64,000 nt of DNA from Gordonia sp. PP30 (GCF_023100845.1 NZ_CP095864.1:2294001-2358000), one strand, 5' to 3'; shown: positions 29,442-39,409, counted from the stretch's first letter. The notes: generated by a model from the letters alone, not told the origin. Numbers and translations: made by a program.

Positions 29442-30197
29442 TCAGTCGTTGTCGAGCTCGGCCAGGACCTCGTCGCTGATGTCGACGTTGCTGTACACGT
29501 CCTGCACGTCGTCGCAGTCCTCGAGGGCGTCGATCAGCTTCATCACCTTGCGGGCGCCGTCGGCGTCCACCGCGACCTCGACCGAGGCGCGGAAGTCGGG
29601 CTCGGCGGCGTCGTAGTCGATGCCTGCCTCCTGCAGCGCGGTGCGCACGGCGATCAGATCGGTCGGTTCGCAGACCACCTCGAAGCTCTCGCCCAGGTCG
29701 TTGACCTCCTCGGCACCGGCGTCGAGCACGGCCATCAGGACGTCGTCCTCGGTCTGGGTGCCCTTCTCCAGGGTCACCACGCCCTTGCGGGTGAACAGGT
29801 AGCTCACCGACCCGGGGTCGGCCATGTTGCCGCCGTTGCGGCTCATCGCGGTGCGCACCTCGGTGGCGGCGCGGTTGCGGTTGTCGGTGAGGCACTCGAT
29901 GAGCAGGGCCACGCCGTTCGGGCCGTAGCCCTCGTAGGTGATGTTCTGCCAGTCCGCGCCGCCGGCCTCTTCGCCGCCACCGCGCTTGCGGGCGCGCTCG
30001 ATGTTGTCGTTCGGGACCGACGACTTCTTCGCCTTCTGGATGGCGTCGTACAGCGTCGGGTTGCCGGCCGGGTCACCGCCGCCGGTGCGCGCGGCGACCT
30101 CGATGTTCTTGATCAGCTTGGCGAACATCTTGCCGCGCTTGGCGTCGATGGCCGCCTTCTTGTGCTTGGTGGTAGCCCATTTGGAGTGGCCGCTCAT
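29442..30197 (-). CDS. yebC: YebC/PmpR-family protein
   Basis: A 251-residue protein beginning [23 protein letters not shown], the invariant YebC start. Other family blocks are [36 protein letters not shown] and [14 protein letters not shown]. Family members act as transcription regulators in some species and as translation factors that ease ribosome stalling at proline stretches in others; the two types cannot be separated here. The ATG overlaps the pdxT stop as TGATG, with GGGAGAG upstream. The adjacency to pdxT matches M. tuberculosis. Confidence 0.95.
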   Translation of the reverse strand: MSGHSKWATTKHKKAAIDAKRGKMFAKLIKNIEVAARTGGGDPAGNPTLYDAIQKAKKSSVPNDNIERARKRGGGEEAGGADWQNITYEGYGPNGVALLIECLTDNRNRAATEVRTAMSRNGGNMADPGSVSYLFTRKGVVTLEKGTQTEDDVLMAVLDAGAEEVNDLGESFEVVCEPTDLIAVRTALQEAGIDYDAAEPDFRASVEVAVDADGARKVMKLIDALEDCDDVQDVYSNVDISDEVLAELDND

Positions 30198-30847
30198 CAG
30201 GCTCTCCCTTCCTTGACGATGTCGACGAAGTACTGGTGGACCCGCAGATCCCCGGTGACCTCCGGATGGAAGGACGTGGCGATCACGTCCCGTTGCCGAA
30301 CTGCGACGATACGCCCCGCCGCGGGGCCCTCCGGCACGGTGGCCAGGACTTGCACGTCCGGCCCGGCCGATTCGACCCACGGGGCCCGGATGAACACCGC
30401 CCGCAGCGGGTCGTCTCCGGGGCCGGTGATGCCGGTGAACTCGAGGTCGCACTCGAACGACTCCACCTGCCGCCCGAAGGCGTTGCGGCGCACCGCGATG
30501 TCGATACCGCCGAGGCCGCGGGCCAGCCGGTCGTCACCGCGCAGTTCGCTGCCCGCGCCGTGCGAACGGGTGTCGAGCACCTGCGAGGCGAGCATGATCA
30601 TGCCCGCGCACGACCCGTAGGCGGGCAGTCCGCCGGCCAGCGCGTCCCGAAGCGGGTCACCGAGGCCGAAGACATCGAGCAGGCGGCTCATCGTCGTCGA
30701 TTCGCCGCCCGGAATGACGATCCCGTCGACGGCGCGCAGTTCGCTCTCCCGCCGTACCGGGATCACCTCGGCGCCGCAGGCCCGCAGCGCCGCGGCATGC
30801 TCCCGGACGTCGCCCTGCAGTGCCAGCACACCGATCGTCGGCGTCAC
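30197..30847 (-). CDS. pdxT: Pyridoxal 5'-phosphate synthase glutaminase subunit PdxT
   Basis: A 216-residue class I glutaminase that feeds ammonia to PdxS for vitamin B6 synthesis. It starts at GTG 30847 ([13 protein letters not shown]). The GGEST substrate motif, the nucleophile in YGSCAGM, the RNAFGRQ block and the ATSFHPE His-Glu pair are all present. It overlaps tesB (GTGA) upstream and yebC downstream. Its partner pdxS is not adjacent but about 3.8 kb upstream, separated by an inserted block. Confidence 0.96.
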   Translation of the reverse strand: MTPTIGVLALQGDVREHAAALRACGAEVIPVRRESELRAVDGIVIPGGESTTMSRLLDVFGLGDPLRDALAGGLPAYGSCAGMIMLASQVLDTRSHGAGSELRGDDRLARGLGGIDIAVRRNAFGRQVESFECDLEFTGITGPGDDPLRAVFIRAPWVESAGPDVQVLATVPEGPAAGRIVAVRQRDVIATSFHPEVTGDLRVHQYFVDIVKEGRA

Positions 30848-31701
30848 GAATCGCCCTTCTTCATGATCGAGACCTGGTCGGCGGGCACGTTGGTGCGGGT
30901 GAGCCCCTCCTGGGTCACCGCCGCCACCATCCGGCCCGACGGGTCGAAGATCCGGCCCTGCGTCAGCGACCGGCCGCCACCCGCCGACGGCGAGGTCTGG
31001 TCGTAGAGCAGCCAGTCGTCCGTGCGGAACGGCCGCAGGAACCACATCGCGTGATCGAGCGACGCGGTCTGCGCGGGAGTGCTCGGGTGCGGCACCGCGG
31101 CGGAGCTGAGCAGCGTCATGTCGCTCATGTAGGCGAGCGTGCAGACGTGCAGGAGCTGATCGTCGGGCAGCGGATCGCGGTGCCGGAACCACACCCGCTG
31201 CTGGGCCGCGAAGAAGCCGTTGACCTGGAGCTTTTCTCGCGGAACGATCCGCACGTCGAACTTCTCCCACTCCTGGTAGAGCGAGCGGACCGTCTCGTCG
31301 GGGTCGTCCTTGCGGTCGGGCAGCGATTCGGGATCGCCGGCCGACGGCATGGTGTCCTGGTGCTGCGGCCCCTCGTCGCCGGTCACGTGGAAGGACGCCG
31401 ACATCGAGAAGATCGCCTCGCCGTTCTGCACGCCGGTCACCCGCCGCGTCACGAACGACCGCCCGTCGCGGATCCGGTCGACCAGGAAGATCGCCGGCTG
31501 ATCGGACTTCCCGGGCCGCAGGAAGTAGCCGTGCAGAGAGTGGACCTCGAACTCCGGCGAGACGGTCTTGGTGGCGGCGACCAGCGCCTGCCCGGCCACC
31601 TGGCCGCCGAAGGTGCGGCGCAGCACGCTCGGAAACACTCCGCCGCGATAGATGTCGTTGTCGATCCGCTCGATGGCTAGGATCTCTTCGATACTCGGCA
31701 C
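30844..31701 (-). CDS. tesB: Acyl-CoA thioesterase II
   Basis: A 285-residue double-hotdog thioesterase that hydrolyses acyl-CoA to free acid and CoA. Start is GTG 31701 ([20 protein letters not shown]). The diagnostic blocks are [46 protein letters not shown] and [12 protein letters not shown]. No Shine-Dalgarno sequence precedes the start, but a GATAAT box lies seven bases upstream, so the mRNA is probably leaderless. It leads tesB-pdxT-yebC. Confidence 0.93.
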   Translation of the reverse strand: MPSIEEILAIERIDNDIYRGGVFPSVLRRTFGGQVAGQALVAATKTVSPEFEVHSLHGYFLRPGKSDQPAIFLVDRIRDGRSFVTRRVTGVQNGEAIFSMSASFHVTGDEGPQHQDTMPSAGDPESLPDRKDDPDETVRSLYQEWEKFDVRIVPREKLQVNGFFAAQQRVWFRHRDPLPDDQLLHVCTLAYMSDMTLLSSAAVPHPSTPAQTASLDHAMWFLRPFRTDDWLLYDQTSPSAGGGRSLTQGRIFDPSGRMVAAVTQEGLTRTNVPADQVSIMKKGDS

Positions 31702-31708
31702 AGGAGGA

Positions 31709-31714
31709 ATTATC
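31709..31714 (-). promoter_or_regulatory. Putative -10 box for leaderless tesB
   Basis: GATAAT on the minus strand ends seven bases before the tesB GTG, the spacing expected when transcription starts at or next to the start codon. No convincing -35 hexamer was identified. Confidence 0.45.
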
Positions 31715-31756
31715 GCACCCCGGCCGCGGCCGATCGGGGCCGGTACGTTGGAGCCC

Positions 31757-33715
31757 ATGACCTCCGACACGGGTTCCACACTGTCCACCGGTCTGCGCGA
31801 GGTGCTGGACGGCCGCTGGGCGGCCACCCGCGACATCGTCCGGCGGCACATCGAGGACGAACACCTGGTTCCCCTCGACGGTCTGTCCCTCGCCGAGTAC
31901 CGCGAGCGGATGCTCGGCCTGATGGCGGCGATGGTGCCGCTCGGCTTCCCGGCGCAGGGCTTCCCGAGCACCGACGGGCCGGGCGATCCGGGGGCCGCGG
32001 TCACCGCGATCGAGACCCTGGGCTACGGCGATCTGTCGCTGATGGTCAAGGCCGGCGTCCAGTGGGGCCTGTTCGGCGGTGCGATCGAGAACCTCGGCAC
32101 GCAGCGCCACCACGACGAGTACCGGCAGCGCCTGATCGACCTCGACGTCCTCGGGTGTTTCGCGATGACCGAGACCGGGCACGGCTCCAACGTGCAGGCG
32201 CTGGAGACCACGGCCACCTATCTGCCGGAGTCCGGCGAGTTCGAGATCCATTCGCCGACGCCGTCGTCACGCAAGGACTACATCGGCGGCGCGGCCCTGC
32301 ACGCGCGGTACGCTGCGGTCTTCGCGCAGCTGATCACCGGCGGTCCCGGCGAGGAACCGGCCGGGCGCGGGGTGCACTGCTTCGTAGTCCCGCTGCGCGA
32401 CGACGAGGGCGCCGATCTGCCCGGCGTCACCACCTCGGACTGCGGCTACAAGGGCGGGCTGCCCGGCGTCGACAACGGCCGGATCCTGTTCGATCACGTC
32501 CGCGTCCCGCGCACCGCGCTGCTCAACCGCTACGCCGACGTCGACGCGGACGGCACCTATTCGAGTCCGATCGAGTCGGACAACCGGCGCTTCTTCACCA
32601 TGCTCGGCACCCTGATCCGCGGGCGCGTCACCGTCGGCGCGTCCGGCGGCGCGGCCGGGCGGCTGGCCCTGACCCTCGCCGTGAAATACGCGCTGCGGCG
32701 GCGGCAGTTCGCCGGACCCGGCGACGACGGTGAACTGCTTCTGCTCGACTACCGCGCCCACCAGCGTCGCCTGCTGCCCCTCGTCGCCCGGGCCTATGCG
32801 TTCGCCCTGGCCCAGAACGAGGTGACCGAGGAACTCCACGAACTGCAGGTCCGGCCGGCCGACGAGGCCGACCCGGACGCGGTGCGGCGGCTGGAGGCCA
32901 AGGCCGCGGCGATCAAGGCCGGACACACCTCGCTGGCGTCGACGGCCGGCATCGAGGCCCGGACCGCGTGCGGCGGCGCCGGGTACATGGCCGAGAACCG
33001 GCTGCCGCTGATCCGCGACGACCTCGACGTGTTCACCACCTTCGAGGGCGACAACCTCGTTCTCACCCAACTGGCCGCCAAGCAGTTGCTGACCGACTAC
33101 GCCGCCGACATCGACCACCTCGACGCCGCAGGCTGGGTGCGGTTCGTCGCCTCGATGGCGCGAGATGTCGCGCTGGAGAAGACCGGTGCGCGGCAGCTGG
33201 TGCAGACCGTCCGCGACGACTCCGACGAGGCCCCCGAGGACAGCGACCTGAGTCACTATTCGGCGCAGCTCGCGCTGTTCACCGGGCGCGAGGATCATCT
33301 GGTGCGCACCGCGGCGGCGCGCCTGCGCCGGGCTTCCGACGACGACGCCGACGCCTTCGAGGTGTTCACCTCCACCCAGGACCACCTGATCAAGGCCGGT
33401 TCGGCGCACATCGAGCGGATCGCGCTGGAGAGCATGCAGGCCGCCCTCGCCGGGCTGCCGAAGGACTCCCCGGTCCGCGACACCCTCGAGACGGTGCGCG
33501 ACCTGTTCGTCTACTCCGCGCTGGAAGCGGACCTGGGCTGGTTCCTGATGCACCGCTTCGTGTCGGTCGAGCGTGCCAAGGCCATCCGCCGCGGCGTCAA
33601 CGACCTCTGCGCCCGCCTCCGCCCGGTCGCCGGCGACCTGGTCGATGCCTTCGGCGTCCCCGCCGTCGCCCTGGACGTCCCGATGCTGACCAGCGACGCC
33701 GCGACCGCCCCATGA
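31757..33715 (+). CDS. Acyl-CoA oxidase/dehydrogenase-like flavoprotein
   Basis: A 652-residue member of the acyl-CoA dehydrogenase superfamily, long like acyl-CoA oxidases (usual ACADs are about 380-400). [15 protein letters not shown] is the oxidase-type flavin-binding block. [15 protein letters not shown] and [13 protein letters not shown] carry the region of the catalytic glutamate. It would oxidise acyl-CoA to trans-2-enoyl-CoA on FAD, passing electrons to oxygen or ETF. The start chosen is ATG 31757 (MTSDTGS), with GGAG six bases upstream; the frame is open further upstream. It is divergent from tesB, so two acyl-CoA enzymes share a 55-base promoter region. It interrupts the pdxS-tesB-pdxT order of M. 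tuberculosis. Confidence 0.88.
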   Translation: MTSDTGSTLSTGLREVLDGRWAATRDIVRRHIEDEHLVPLDGLSLAEYRERMLGLMAAMVPLGFPAQGFPSTDGPGDPGAAVTAIETLGYGDLSLMVKAGVQWGLFGGAIENLGTQRHHDEYRQRLIDLDVLGCFAMTETGHGSNVQALETTATYLPESGEFEIHSPTPSSRKDYIGGAALHARYAAVFAQLITGGPGEEPAGRGVHCFVVPLRDDEGADLPGVTTSDCGYKGGLPGVDNGRILFDHVRVPRTALLNRYADVDADGTYSSPIESDNRRFFTMLGTLIRGRVTVGASGGAAGRLALTLAVKYALRRRQFAGPGDDGELLLLDYRAHQRRLLPLVARAYAFALAQNEVTEELHELQVRPADEADPDAVRRLEAKAAAIKAGHTSLASTAGIEARTACGGAGYMAENRLPLIRDDLDVFTTFEGDNLVLTQLAAKQLLTDYAADIDHLDAAGWVRFVASMARDVALEKTGARQLVQTVRDDSDEAPEDSDLSHYSAQLALFTGREDHLVRTAAARLRRASDDDADAFEVFTSTQDHLIKAGSAHIERIALESMQAALAGLPKDSPVRDTLETVRDLFVYSALEADLGWFLMHRFVSVERAKAIRRGVNDLCARLRPVAGDLVDAFGVPAVALDVPMLTSDAATAP

Positions 33716-33804
33716 CGGTCGAGGTCTCGGCTCCGCTCGACCCACTGCTCAGTCGAGACCACCGACCTGGACGCAGTGATCTCGACTTCGCTCGATCAGC
33801 CTGG
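33716..33804. repeat. Two imperfect intergenic repeat units between convergent genes
   Basis: A 20-bp unit at 33723-33742 (GGTCTCGGCTCCGCTCGACC) recurs at 33778-33797 with 16 of 20 bases identical. The units can form overlapping stems (for example GGTCTCG with CGAGACC). Sequences of this kind, built around GGTCTCGA...CTCGACC, are common between convergent genes in actinobacteria and probably act as terminators or REP-like elements. Confidence 0.55.
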
Positions 33805-34587
33805 CTATTCGGCGACGCGGACCAGGACGACCGTCACGTTGTCGTGGCCACCACTGATGTTCGCGCACTCCACCAGGGCCTCGGCGGCCTCCTCGAGCGA
33901 ATCCGTCTCGGTGACGGCGGCGAGGATCTCGTCGTCGGTCAGTTCGCCGTTGAGGCCGTCGGAGCAGAGCAGCACGATGTCGCCCGGCACGGCCGGGAAG
34001 GCGAAGTAGTCCGCACGCGGGGTGGCCATTCCGGCACCGAGCGCCCGGGTGATGACGTTGCGGCGCGGATCGACCCGCGCCTGCGCCGGGGTGAGGAAAC
34101 CGCCGTCGACCAGTTCCTGCACCTGCGAGTGGTCGACGCTGACCGGCTTGATCCGGCCACCGCTGATCAGATAGGTGCGCGAATCGCCGATGTTGAAGGC
34201 CACCCAGTGCGGGGCGTCGTGCTCGACGGCCAGCACCACGCCGGTCGCCGTGGTGCCCGCCCGGCGGGCGGTCTCCGCGTCGAGACCGCCGATCCGGTCC
34301 TGTGCCTCGACGAGGAGACCTTCCAGCGCGCCGGAGGTCTGCGCGAGAGATACCCCGACCGGGGCGGACGCGAGCGTCTGCAGCGCCGCCTCGCTGGCGA
34401 GCTCACCGCTCTCGTGCCCGCCCATGCCGTCGGCCAGGAGGTAGCGGCCCGGCAGTGCGAGCGCGGCGTCCTCGTTGGCCGGGCGGATGCTGCCGACGTG
34501 ACAGGCCACCGCCCAGTCCAGACGCAGGCCCGCGGCCTCGTCGAGGCCCGTGGCAGCGACGTCCCGCAGGATCACCGGCTCGCTCAT
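33805..34587 (-). CDS. Soluble PP2C-family Ser/Thr protein phosphatase
   Basis: A 260-residue PPM/PP2C phosphatase that removes phosphate from Ser/Thr using two metals. Motifs in order: SIRPANED, LADGMGGHESGE, GDSRTYLI, VITRALG, CSDGLNGELTDDEI and GGHDNVTVVLV, covering all metal-binding aspartates. There is no membrane helix, unlike PstP, so it is a cytoplasmic stand-alone enzyme. ATG 34587 has AGAGGAG six bases upstream. It follows pdxS by 41 bases. It is the only phosphatase of this type in the window and may counter the kinase at 25180-27090 (inference). Confidence 0.93.
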   Translation of the reverse strand: MSEPVILRDVAATGLDEAAGLRLDWAVACHVGSIRPANEDAALALPGRYLLADGMGGHESGELASEAALQTLASAPVGVSLAQTSGALEGLLVEAQDRIGGLDAETARRAGTTATGVVLAVEHDAPHWVAFNIGDSRTYLISGGRIKPVSVDHSQVQELVDGGFLTPAQARVDPRRNVITRALGAGMATPRADYFAFPAVPGDIVLLCSDGLNGELTDDEILAAVTETDSLEEAAEALVECANISGGHDNVTVVLVRVAE

Positions 34588-34628
34588 CTCGTCTCCTCTT
34601 CGCTTCGCGGCCGCCCGGCGCCCGCGGA

Positions 34629-35534
34629 TCACCAGCCGCGTTCGGCCAGGCGGTGCGGCTGCGGGATCTCGTCGACGTTGATGCCGACCATCGCCTCGCC
34701 GAGCCCGCGCGAGACCTGAGCCAGCACGTCGGGGTCGTCGTGGAAGGTGGTCGCCTTGACGATCGCCGCCGCGCGCTGTGCCGGATTGCCGGATTTGAAG
34801 ATACCCGACCCGACGAACACGCCCTCGGCGCCGAGCTGCATCATCATCGCCGCGTCGGCCGGGGTGGCGATACCGCCCGCGGTGAACAGGGTCACCGGCA
34901 GCTTGCCCTCGCGGGCCACCTCGGCGACCAGCTCGTACGGCGCCTGCAGTTCCTTGGCGGCGACGTACAGTTCGTCCTCCGGCAGCGAGCCGAGCCAGCG
35001 GATCTGATCGCGCAGCTTGCGCATGTGGGTGGTGGCGTTGGAGACGTCGCCGGTGCCGGCCTCACCCTTGGAGCGGATCATCGCCGCGCCCTCGGTGATG
35101 CGGCGCAGCGCCTCGCCGAGATTGGTGGCACCGCAGACGAAGGGCACGGTGAACGCCCACTTGTCGATGTGGTTGCTGTAGTCGGCGGGGGTCAGGACCT
35201 CCGACTCGTCGATGTAGTCGACGCCGAGACTCTGCAGGATCTGCGCCTCGACGAAGTGCCCGATGCGGGCCTTCGCCATGACCGGGATCGAGACGGCCTC
35301 GATGATGCCGTCGATCATGTCCGGGTCGCTCATCCGCGAGACGCCGCCCTGGGCGCGGATGTCGGCGGGCACGCGCTCGAGGGCCATGACCGCGACGGCA
35401 CCGGCGTCCTCGGCGATCTTGGCCTGCTCGGGCGTCACCACGTCCATGATCACGCCGCCCTTGAGCATCTCGGCCATTCCGCGCTTGACGCGCGCGGTGC
35501 CGGTAGCGGGGATGTTCGTGGTCTCGCTGGTCAC
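34629..35534 (-). CDS. pdxS: Pyridoxal 5'-phosphate synthase lyase subunit PdxS
   Basis: A 301-residue (beta/alpha)8 enzyme that builds PLP from ribose 5-phosphate, glyceraldehyde 3-phosphate and ammonia from PdxT. It has [37 protein letters not shown] with the substrate lysine, [15 protein letters not shown] and [12 protein letters not shown] with the second lysine. GTG 35534 was chosen because CAGGAG lies eight bases before it; an in-frame GTG at 35567 is less well placed. The 126 bases upstream hold its promoter, with no clear motif. Confidence 0.96.
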   Translation of the reverse strand: MTSETTNIPATGTARVKRGMAEMLKGGVIMDVVTPEQAKIAEDAGAVAVMALERVPADIRAQGGVSRMSDPDMIDGIIEAVSIPVMAKARIGHFVEAQILQSLGVDYIDESEVLTPADYSNHIDKWAFTVPFVCGATNLGEALRRITEGAAMIRSKGEAGTGDVSNATTHMRKLRDQIRWLGSLPEDELYVAAKELQAPYELVAEVAREGKLPVTLFTAGGIATPADAAMMMQLGAEGVFVGSGIFKSGNPAQRAAAIVKATTFHDDPDVLAQVSRGLGEAMVGINVDEIPQPHRLAERGW

Positions 35535-35660
35535 TCGGTTGCTCCTGATGTTCGGAAAAGTCGTCACCTGGTTCGGAGAGCCATGGTCTCCGGTGTGGAA
35601 CCAGTATTCCCGATGACGGTCCGGGCCGCGCAGACCGGGTCGCCGGAAACCTGGTGCGGT

Positions 35661-36173
35661 TCAGTCCGGGGCGACACGCTCGCTGATCTCCAGGAACTCC
35701 GGGAGCGTCGCATGACCGCCCAGGTGCAGAATCCGCACCATCCGCCGGGAGCCGAGGGTGCGCGCGTCGCGCACCGAATCGTTGTAGAACCGGCGGGCGA
35801 TACTGACGCGGGCCTGTGCGTCGGCCAGCTCGGCGGTGAGCGCGGCCGGACGATCCACCGGATCGGTCTGTGCGAGCACCGTGGCCAGGTGATTCTCGGC
35901 GGCCTCGCGGTCGGCGGGCTCGGCGTGTTCGGCGGCGTCGGCGGCGCCGGCCAGGACGGCGGCGACCGCCGGATCGGCCGTCGAGGCGGCGATCGCCCGG
36001 GCCACCACGGCACGGCGGTCCAGCGCCGCGAACACCGACGCGCGGGCCAGATCCACCCGGATGTTGAGGCGATTGAGACGCGTCGCCCGGGTCGCCGCCA
36101 GGATCGCCAGCCAGATCACCGCGGCGGCGGCCACCACGATCACGACGGCCGTCAGCCAGTCTGCCGCGTCCAT
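35661..36173 (-). CDS. Small membrane-anchored protein with LemA-like helical region
   Basis: A 170-residue protein with one N-terminal membrane helix (about 6-27) and a cytoplasmic or exterior helical domain. The stretch RLNRLNIRVDLARASVFAALDRRA and, later, ARVSIARRFYNDSVRDARTL resemble the LemA fold. A related segment occurs in the membrane protein located next to pimA in M. tuberculosis (Rv2609c), there together with a Nudix domain that is absent here. The function is unknown. ATG 36173 is preceded by GGGGGAGAGG. It ends the thrS-to-pimA operon and starts 14 bases after pimA. Confidence 0.6.
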   Translation of the reverse strand: MDAADWLTAVVIVVAAAAVIWLAILAATRATRLNRLNIRVDLARASVFAALDRRAVVARAIAASTADPAVAAVLAGAADAAEHAEPADREAAENHLATVLAQTDPVDRPAALTAELADAQARVSIARRFYNDSVRDARTLGSRRMVRILHLGGHATLPEFLEISERVAPD

Positions 36174-36187
36174 TCCTCTCCCCCGTC

Positions 36188-37312
36188 TCAGTCCGACACC
36201 ACGACCGGGCCGGCGCCCAGCGTGACCGATTCGTACACCTTCTGGATCTGGTCGGCGACCCGCGACCAGTCGTACCGGTCGGCACGACGGCGCGCTCGTT
36301 CCACCAGTGCGGCGCGCTCGGCGTCGTCGTCGAGCAGGTCGATCACGGCGGCGGCCAGGGCCGACGGTGATCCGGTCTCGACCAGGCGTCCCGCGGCGCC
36401 GCCGTCGAGCACCCGGGAGAACGCGACCAGGTCGCTCGCCACGACCGCCGCGCCGGCCGCCATCGCCTCGACCAGCACGATGCCGAAGCTCTCGCCGCCG
36501 AGGTTGGGGGCCACGTAGACGTCGGCGCTGCGCAGCGCCCGCGCCTTGGTCTGGTCGTCGACCATGCCGAGGAACCGCAGGTGCGGGGCGAGATCGCCGG
36601 CGCGGCGCGCGAGGGCCTTCTCGTTGCCGCCGCCGACCACCAGCACGGTGATGTCGGGGTACCGCTCGACGATGCGCGGCAGCGCGCGCATCAGGATGTC
36701 GACGCCCTTGCGCGGTTCGTCGAAGCGGCCGAGGAAGAGCAGCGTGCGGCCGGCGCGAGGGAACCCGTCGAGCGGCTCGGCGTCGGCGAACTGGGCGACG
36801 TTGATGCCGTTCGGGATCTCCACCGCGTCGTTGCCGAGCGACTCCATCTGCCAGCGGCGGGCCAGTTCGGACACCGCGATCTTGCCGGAGATCCGTTCGC
36901 GGAACTGCCGGAGCATGCTGTCGAACGCGGAGAGCCACAGCGATTTGGTGGTGGCCGTGTGGAAGGTGGTGACGATGGGACCGGTGGCGACCATCAGGGA
37001 CAGCATCGACAGGCTCGGCGAGTTCGGCTCGTGCACGTGGAGGACGTCGAACTCGTTGTCGGCGATCCACTTGCGGAGCCGATGCAGTCCCTTGGGCGAG
37101 AAGTTCACCCGGGACACCGAGCCGTTGTACGGGATGGCCAGCGCCGGACCCGCGGAGTCGACGTAGTCGGGCAGCTCGGTGTCGAGCGCGGCCGGGGCCA
37201 GCACGCGCACCTCGTGTCCGCGGCGGATGAACACCTCGGCCAGCTCGATGACGTGCGCCTGGACGCCGCCCGGCACGTCGAACGAGTACGGGCAGATCAT
37301 CCCGATCTTCAC
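36188..37312 (-). CDS. pimA: Phosphatidyl-myo-inositol alpha-mannosyltransferase PimA
   Basis: A 374-residue GT4 (GT-B) glycosyltransferase that adds the first mannose, from GDP-mannose, to phosphatidylinositol on the inner face of the membrane. It starts at GTG 37312 (VKIGMICPYSFDVPGGVQAHV). The acceptor-side loop GGVQAHV, HEPNSPSLS, FLGRFDEPRKG and the donor-binding NLGGESFGIVLVEAMAAG are visible. It overlaps patA as GTGA. This step starts PIM, LM and LAM glycolipid synthesis. Confidence 0.95.
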   Translation of the reverse strand: MKIGMICPYSFDVPGGVQAHVIELAEVFIRRGHEVRVLAPAALDTELPDYVDSAGPALAIPYNGSVSRVNFSPKGLHRLRKWIADNEFDVLHVHEPNSPSLSMLSLMVATGPIVTTFHTATTKSLWLSAFDSMLRQFRERISGKIAVSELARRWQMESLGNDAVEIPNGINVAQFADAEPLDGFPRAGRTLLFLGRFDEPRKGVDILMRALPRIVERYPDITVLVVGGGNEKALARRAGDLAPHLRFLGMVDDQTKARALRSADVYVAPNLGGESFGIVLVEAMAAGAAVVASDLVAFSRVLDGGAAGRLVETGSPSALAAAVIDLLDDDAERAALVERARRRADRYDWSRVADQIQKVYESVTLGAGPVVVSD

Positions 37313-38205
37313 GCCAGCCGCTCCCGGCGCTCGGCAGACCAGTCGGCCTCCCACAGCGGTTGCAGCATGTGCCAGTCGGCGGGCGCCGCCGAGATGCCCT
37401 CCTCGAAGGCATCGGCGACGCGCTGGGTGGCGGAGGCGACGTCGTCGACCTCGACGTCGGTCACCCGGATATAGGAGGTGTCCGGGCCGGTGAAGCTGTG
37501 GTGGATGGCGAGCAGCGCCGCGCCGGTGTCGAGGGCGAGCTTGGCCGGGCCGGCCGGCATCCGGGTCGGCTCACCGAAGAAGGTGACCGGCACACCGTGC
37601 CGCGACAGGTCGCGATCGCCGAGCAGACAGACCATGCCGCCGGCCCGGAGCCGCTGCGCCAGCGCCTCGAACGGCGGCTGCTCTCCCCCGGTCAGCGGGA
37701 AGACCTCGAAACCGAGGGATTCGCGGTACTCGACGAAGCGGTCGAACAGGGACTCCGGCTTCAGTCGCTCGGCGACGGTGGCGAACTGCCCGTGGTGGGC
37801 GACGAGCCACACGCCGCAGGTGTCCCAGTTCCCCGAATGCGGCAGGCTGAACACGACGCCCCGGCCCGACTCGGCCAGCTCGGCCACCCGCTCGGTGCCC
37901 CCGGGAGAGAGGGTGGTGTTCGCCACGATGGCCGCCGGATCGGTGGTCGGCAGCCGGAACGCCTCGCGCCAGTATCGCGCGTACGACCGCATCGCCTCGG
38001 CGACGAGATCGTCGGGCACCTCGTCCGGGGTGGTGCCGATCACCCGGGCCAGATTCTTCCGGAGCTGCTGCGGTCCGCCGTGGCGTCGGCCGGCGACGGT
38101 GCCCGCGCCGTCGAACACGCTCCGGGCCAGTCGTTCGGGGGCGTGGCGGACGGCCGCCCAGCCGGCCCGGTAGCCGAGGTCGGCGGCGCGCTCCTGCCAG
38201 GTCAC
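37309..38205 (-). CDS. patA: Phosphatidylinositol mannoside acyltransferase PatA
   Basis: A 298-residue LpxL/HtrB-type acyltransferase that acylates the mannose of PIM1/PIM2 using palmitoyl-CoA. The HSGNWD motif (H-x4-D) is the catalytic dyad. GDRDLSRHGVPVTFFGEPTRMPAGPAKLA is split here as the GDRDL and FFGEP family blocks. It starts at GTG 38205 and is coupled on both sides (pgsA upstream, pimA downstream) by four-base overlaps. Confidence 0.95.
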   Translation of the reverse strand: MTWQERAADLGYRAGWAAVRHAPERLARSVFDGAGTVAGRRHGGPQQLRKNLARVIGTTPDEVPDDLVAEAMRSYARYWREAFRLPTTDPAAIVANTTLSPGGTERVAELAESGRGVVFSLPHSGNWDTCGVWLVAHHGQFATVAERLKPESLFDRFVEYRESLGFEVFPLTGGEQPPFEALAQRLRAGGMVCLLGDRDLSRHGVPVTFFGEPTRMPAGPAKLALDTGAALLAIHHSFTGPDTSYIRVTDVEVDDVASATQRVADAFEEGISAAPADWHMLQPLWEADWSAERRERLA

Positions 38206-38882
38206 GACTGCGGCTCCGCCTCGCCGGGGCCCGGGCCGTCGCCGGCCGCGGGGGCCATCGGGATCAGGTCGCGCGCCCCCGGCGAATGGGCGATGGACCA
38301 CATCCGCTGCCCGACGGTGAAGACACTGCCCGCGGCGAGCACCCACATCGCGACGTGAATCGCCCACGACCAGTGCAGGCCCGGGAAGTCGGTGAAACCG
38401 GCGCCGACCAGCACGATGATCAGCCGCTCGGGCCGCTCGATGAGCCCGCCGTCGCCCTGCAGGCCGGCGGCCTCGGCGCGCGCTTTGGCGTAGGAGATCA
38501 CCTGCGAGGTGACCAGGCAGATCAGCGTGGCGATCAGCAGCCACCGGTGCGGATGAGTGAAGGCCGCCCAGTACGCGAGCGCCCCGAAGATGGCGCCGTC
38601 GGCGATCCGGTCGCAGGTGGCGTCGAGCACCGATCCGAAACGGGTGCCGCCGCCGCGGGCGCGGGCCATGGCGCCGTCGACCATGTCGAACATGACGAAC
38701 GCCCAGCACACCAGGGCACCGGCGAACAGGTACCCGGGGCCGAACAGCCCGATCGCGGCGGCCACCGTGATGACGGTGCCGATGACGGTCATCGCATCGG
38801 GCGTGAACCCGATCTTGAGCAACGACCGGCCCAGCGGATCAGTCACCGCCGACACCACCTGGCGCCCCTTGAAGCTGATCAC
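38202..38882 (-). CDS. pgsA1: Phosphatidylinositol phosphate synthase (CDP-alcohol phosphatidyltransferase)
   Basis: A 226-residue integral membrane enzyme joining CDP-diacylglycerol and inositol 1-phosphate. The full family signature is seen as DMVDGAMAR followed by FGSVLDATCDRIADG (D-x2-D-G-x2-A-R ... G-x3-D-x3-D). About six hydrophobic helices are present. Position within the patA-pimA operon identifies it as the PI synthase rather than a cardiolipin or PG enzyme. GTG 38882 overlaps the HIT gene stop. Confidence 0.94.
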   Translation of the reverse strand: MISFKGRQVVSAVTDPLGRSLLKIGFTPDAMTVIGTVITVAAAIGLFGPGYLFAGALVCWAFVMFDMVDGAMARARGGGTRFGSVLDATCDRIADGAIFGALAYWAAFTHPHRWLLIATLICLVTSQVISYAKARAEAAGLQGDGGLIERPERLIIVLVGAGFTDFPGLHWSWAIHVAMWVLAAGSVFTVGQRMWSIAHSPGARDLIPMAPAAGDGPGPGEAEPQS

Positions 38883-39409
38883 CGGCCCTCCTCCTCCAGG
38901 TCGGACCAGGCGTCGGCCAGCAACTGCCGGGTGTCGCGCAGCAGCTGCGGGATCACCTTGGTGCCGCCGACGACGGTGATGAAGTTCGCGTCCCCGGTCC
39001 ATCGGGGCACGACGTGCTGATGCAGGTGCTCACTGAGCGAACCGCCCGCGGCCGATCCGAGGTTCAGGCCGACGTTGAAGGCATTCGGGTTCGACACCGA
39101 CTTGATCACCCGGATGGTCTGCTGGGTGAACGCCATCAGCTCGGCCGACTCCGCGGCGGTGAGGTCTTCCAGCGCGGCCACCTGCCGGTACGGCACCACC
39201 ATCGTGTGGCCGGGGTTGTACGGGTACAGGTTCAGCACCGCGTACACGTTCTCCCCGCGCCGCACGATGAGTCCGTCCTCGTCGGACATCCGCGGGATGT
39301 CCAGGAAGGGGTGCCCGGAGAGCTCCTCGCCGTCCGCCGCGGCGCGCGGCGGTTCGGTGATGTAGCTCATCCGGTGCGGCGTCCACAGCCGCTGCAGCAG
39401 GTCGGTCAT
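38879..39409 (-). CDS. HIT-family nucleotide hydrolase
   Basis: A 176-residue histidine-triad protein with [19 protein letters not shown] and the triad [10 protein letters not shown]. Its position between thrS and pgsA and its sequence resemble Rv2613c, which is described as an AP4A phosphorylase; a diadenosine polyphosphate activity is therefore likely but not proven here. ATG 39409 overlaps the thrS stop as ATGA. Confidence 0.9.
   Translation of the reverse strand: MTDLLQRLWTPHRMSYITEPPRAAADGEELSGHPFLDIPRMSDEDGLIVRRGENVYAVLNLYPYNPGHTMVVPYRQVAALEDLTAAESAELMAFTQQTIRVIKSVSNPNAFNVGLNLGSAAGGSLSEHLHQHVVPRWTGDANFITVVGGTKVIPQLLRDTRQLLADAWSDLEEEGR

Noticed and set aside
31702-31707. AGGAGG on the plus strand just before the acyl-CoA oxidase-like gene
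   Set aside because: There is no start codon 5-12 bases after it in any frame. The gene start at 31757 has its own GGAG, and the motif lies antisense to the tesB leader.
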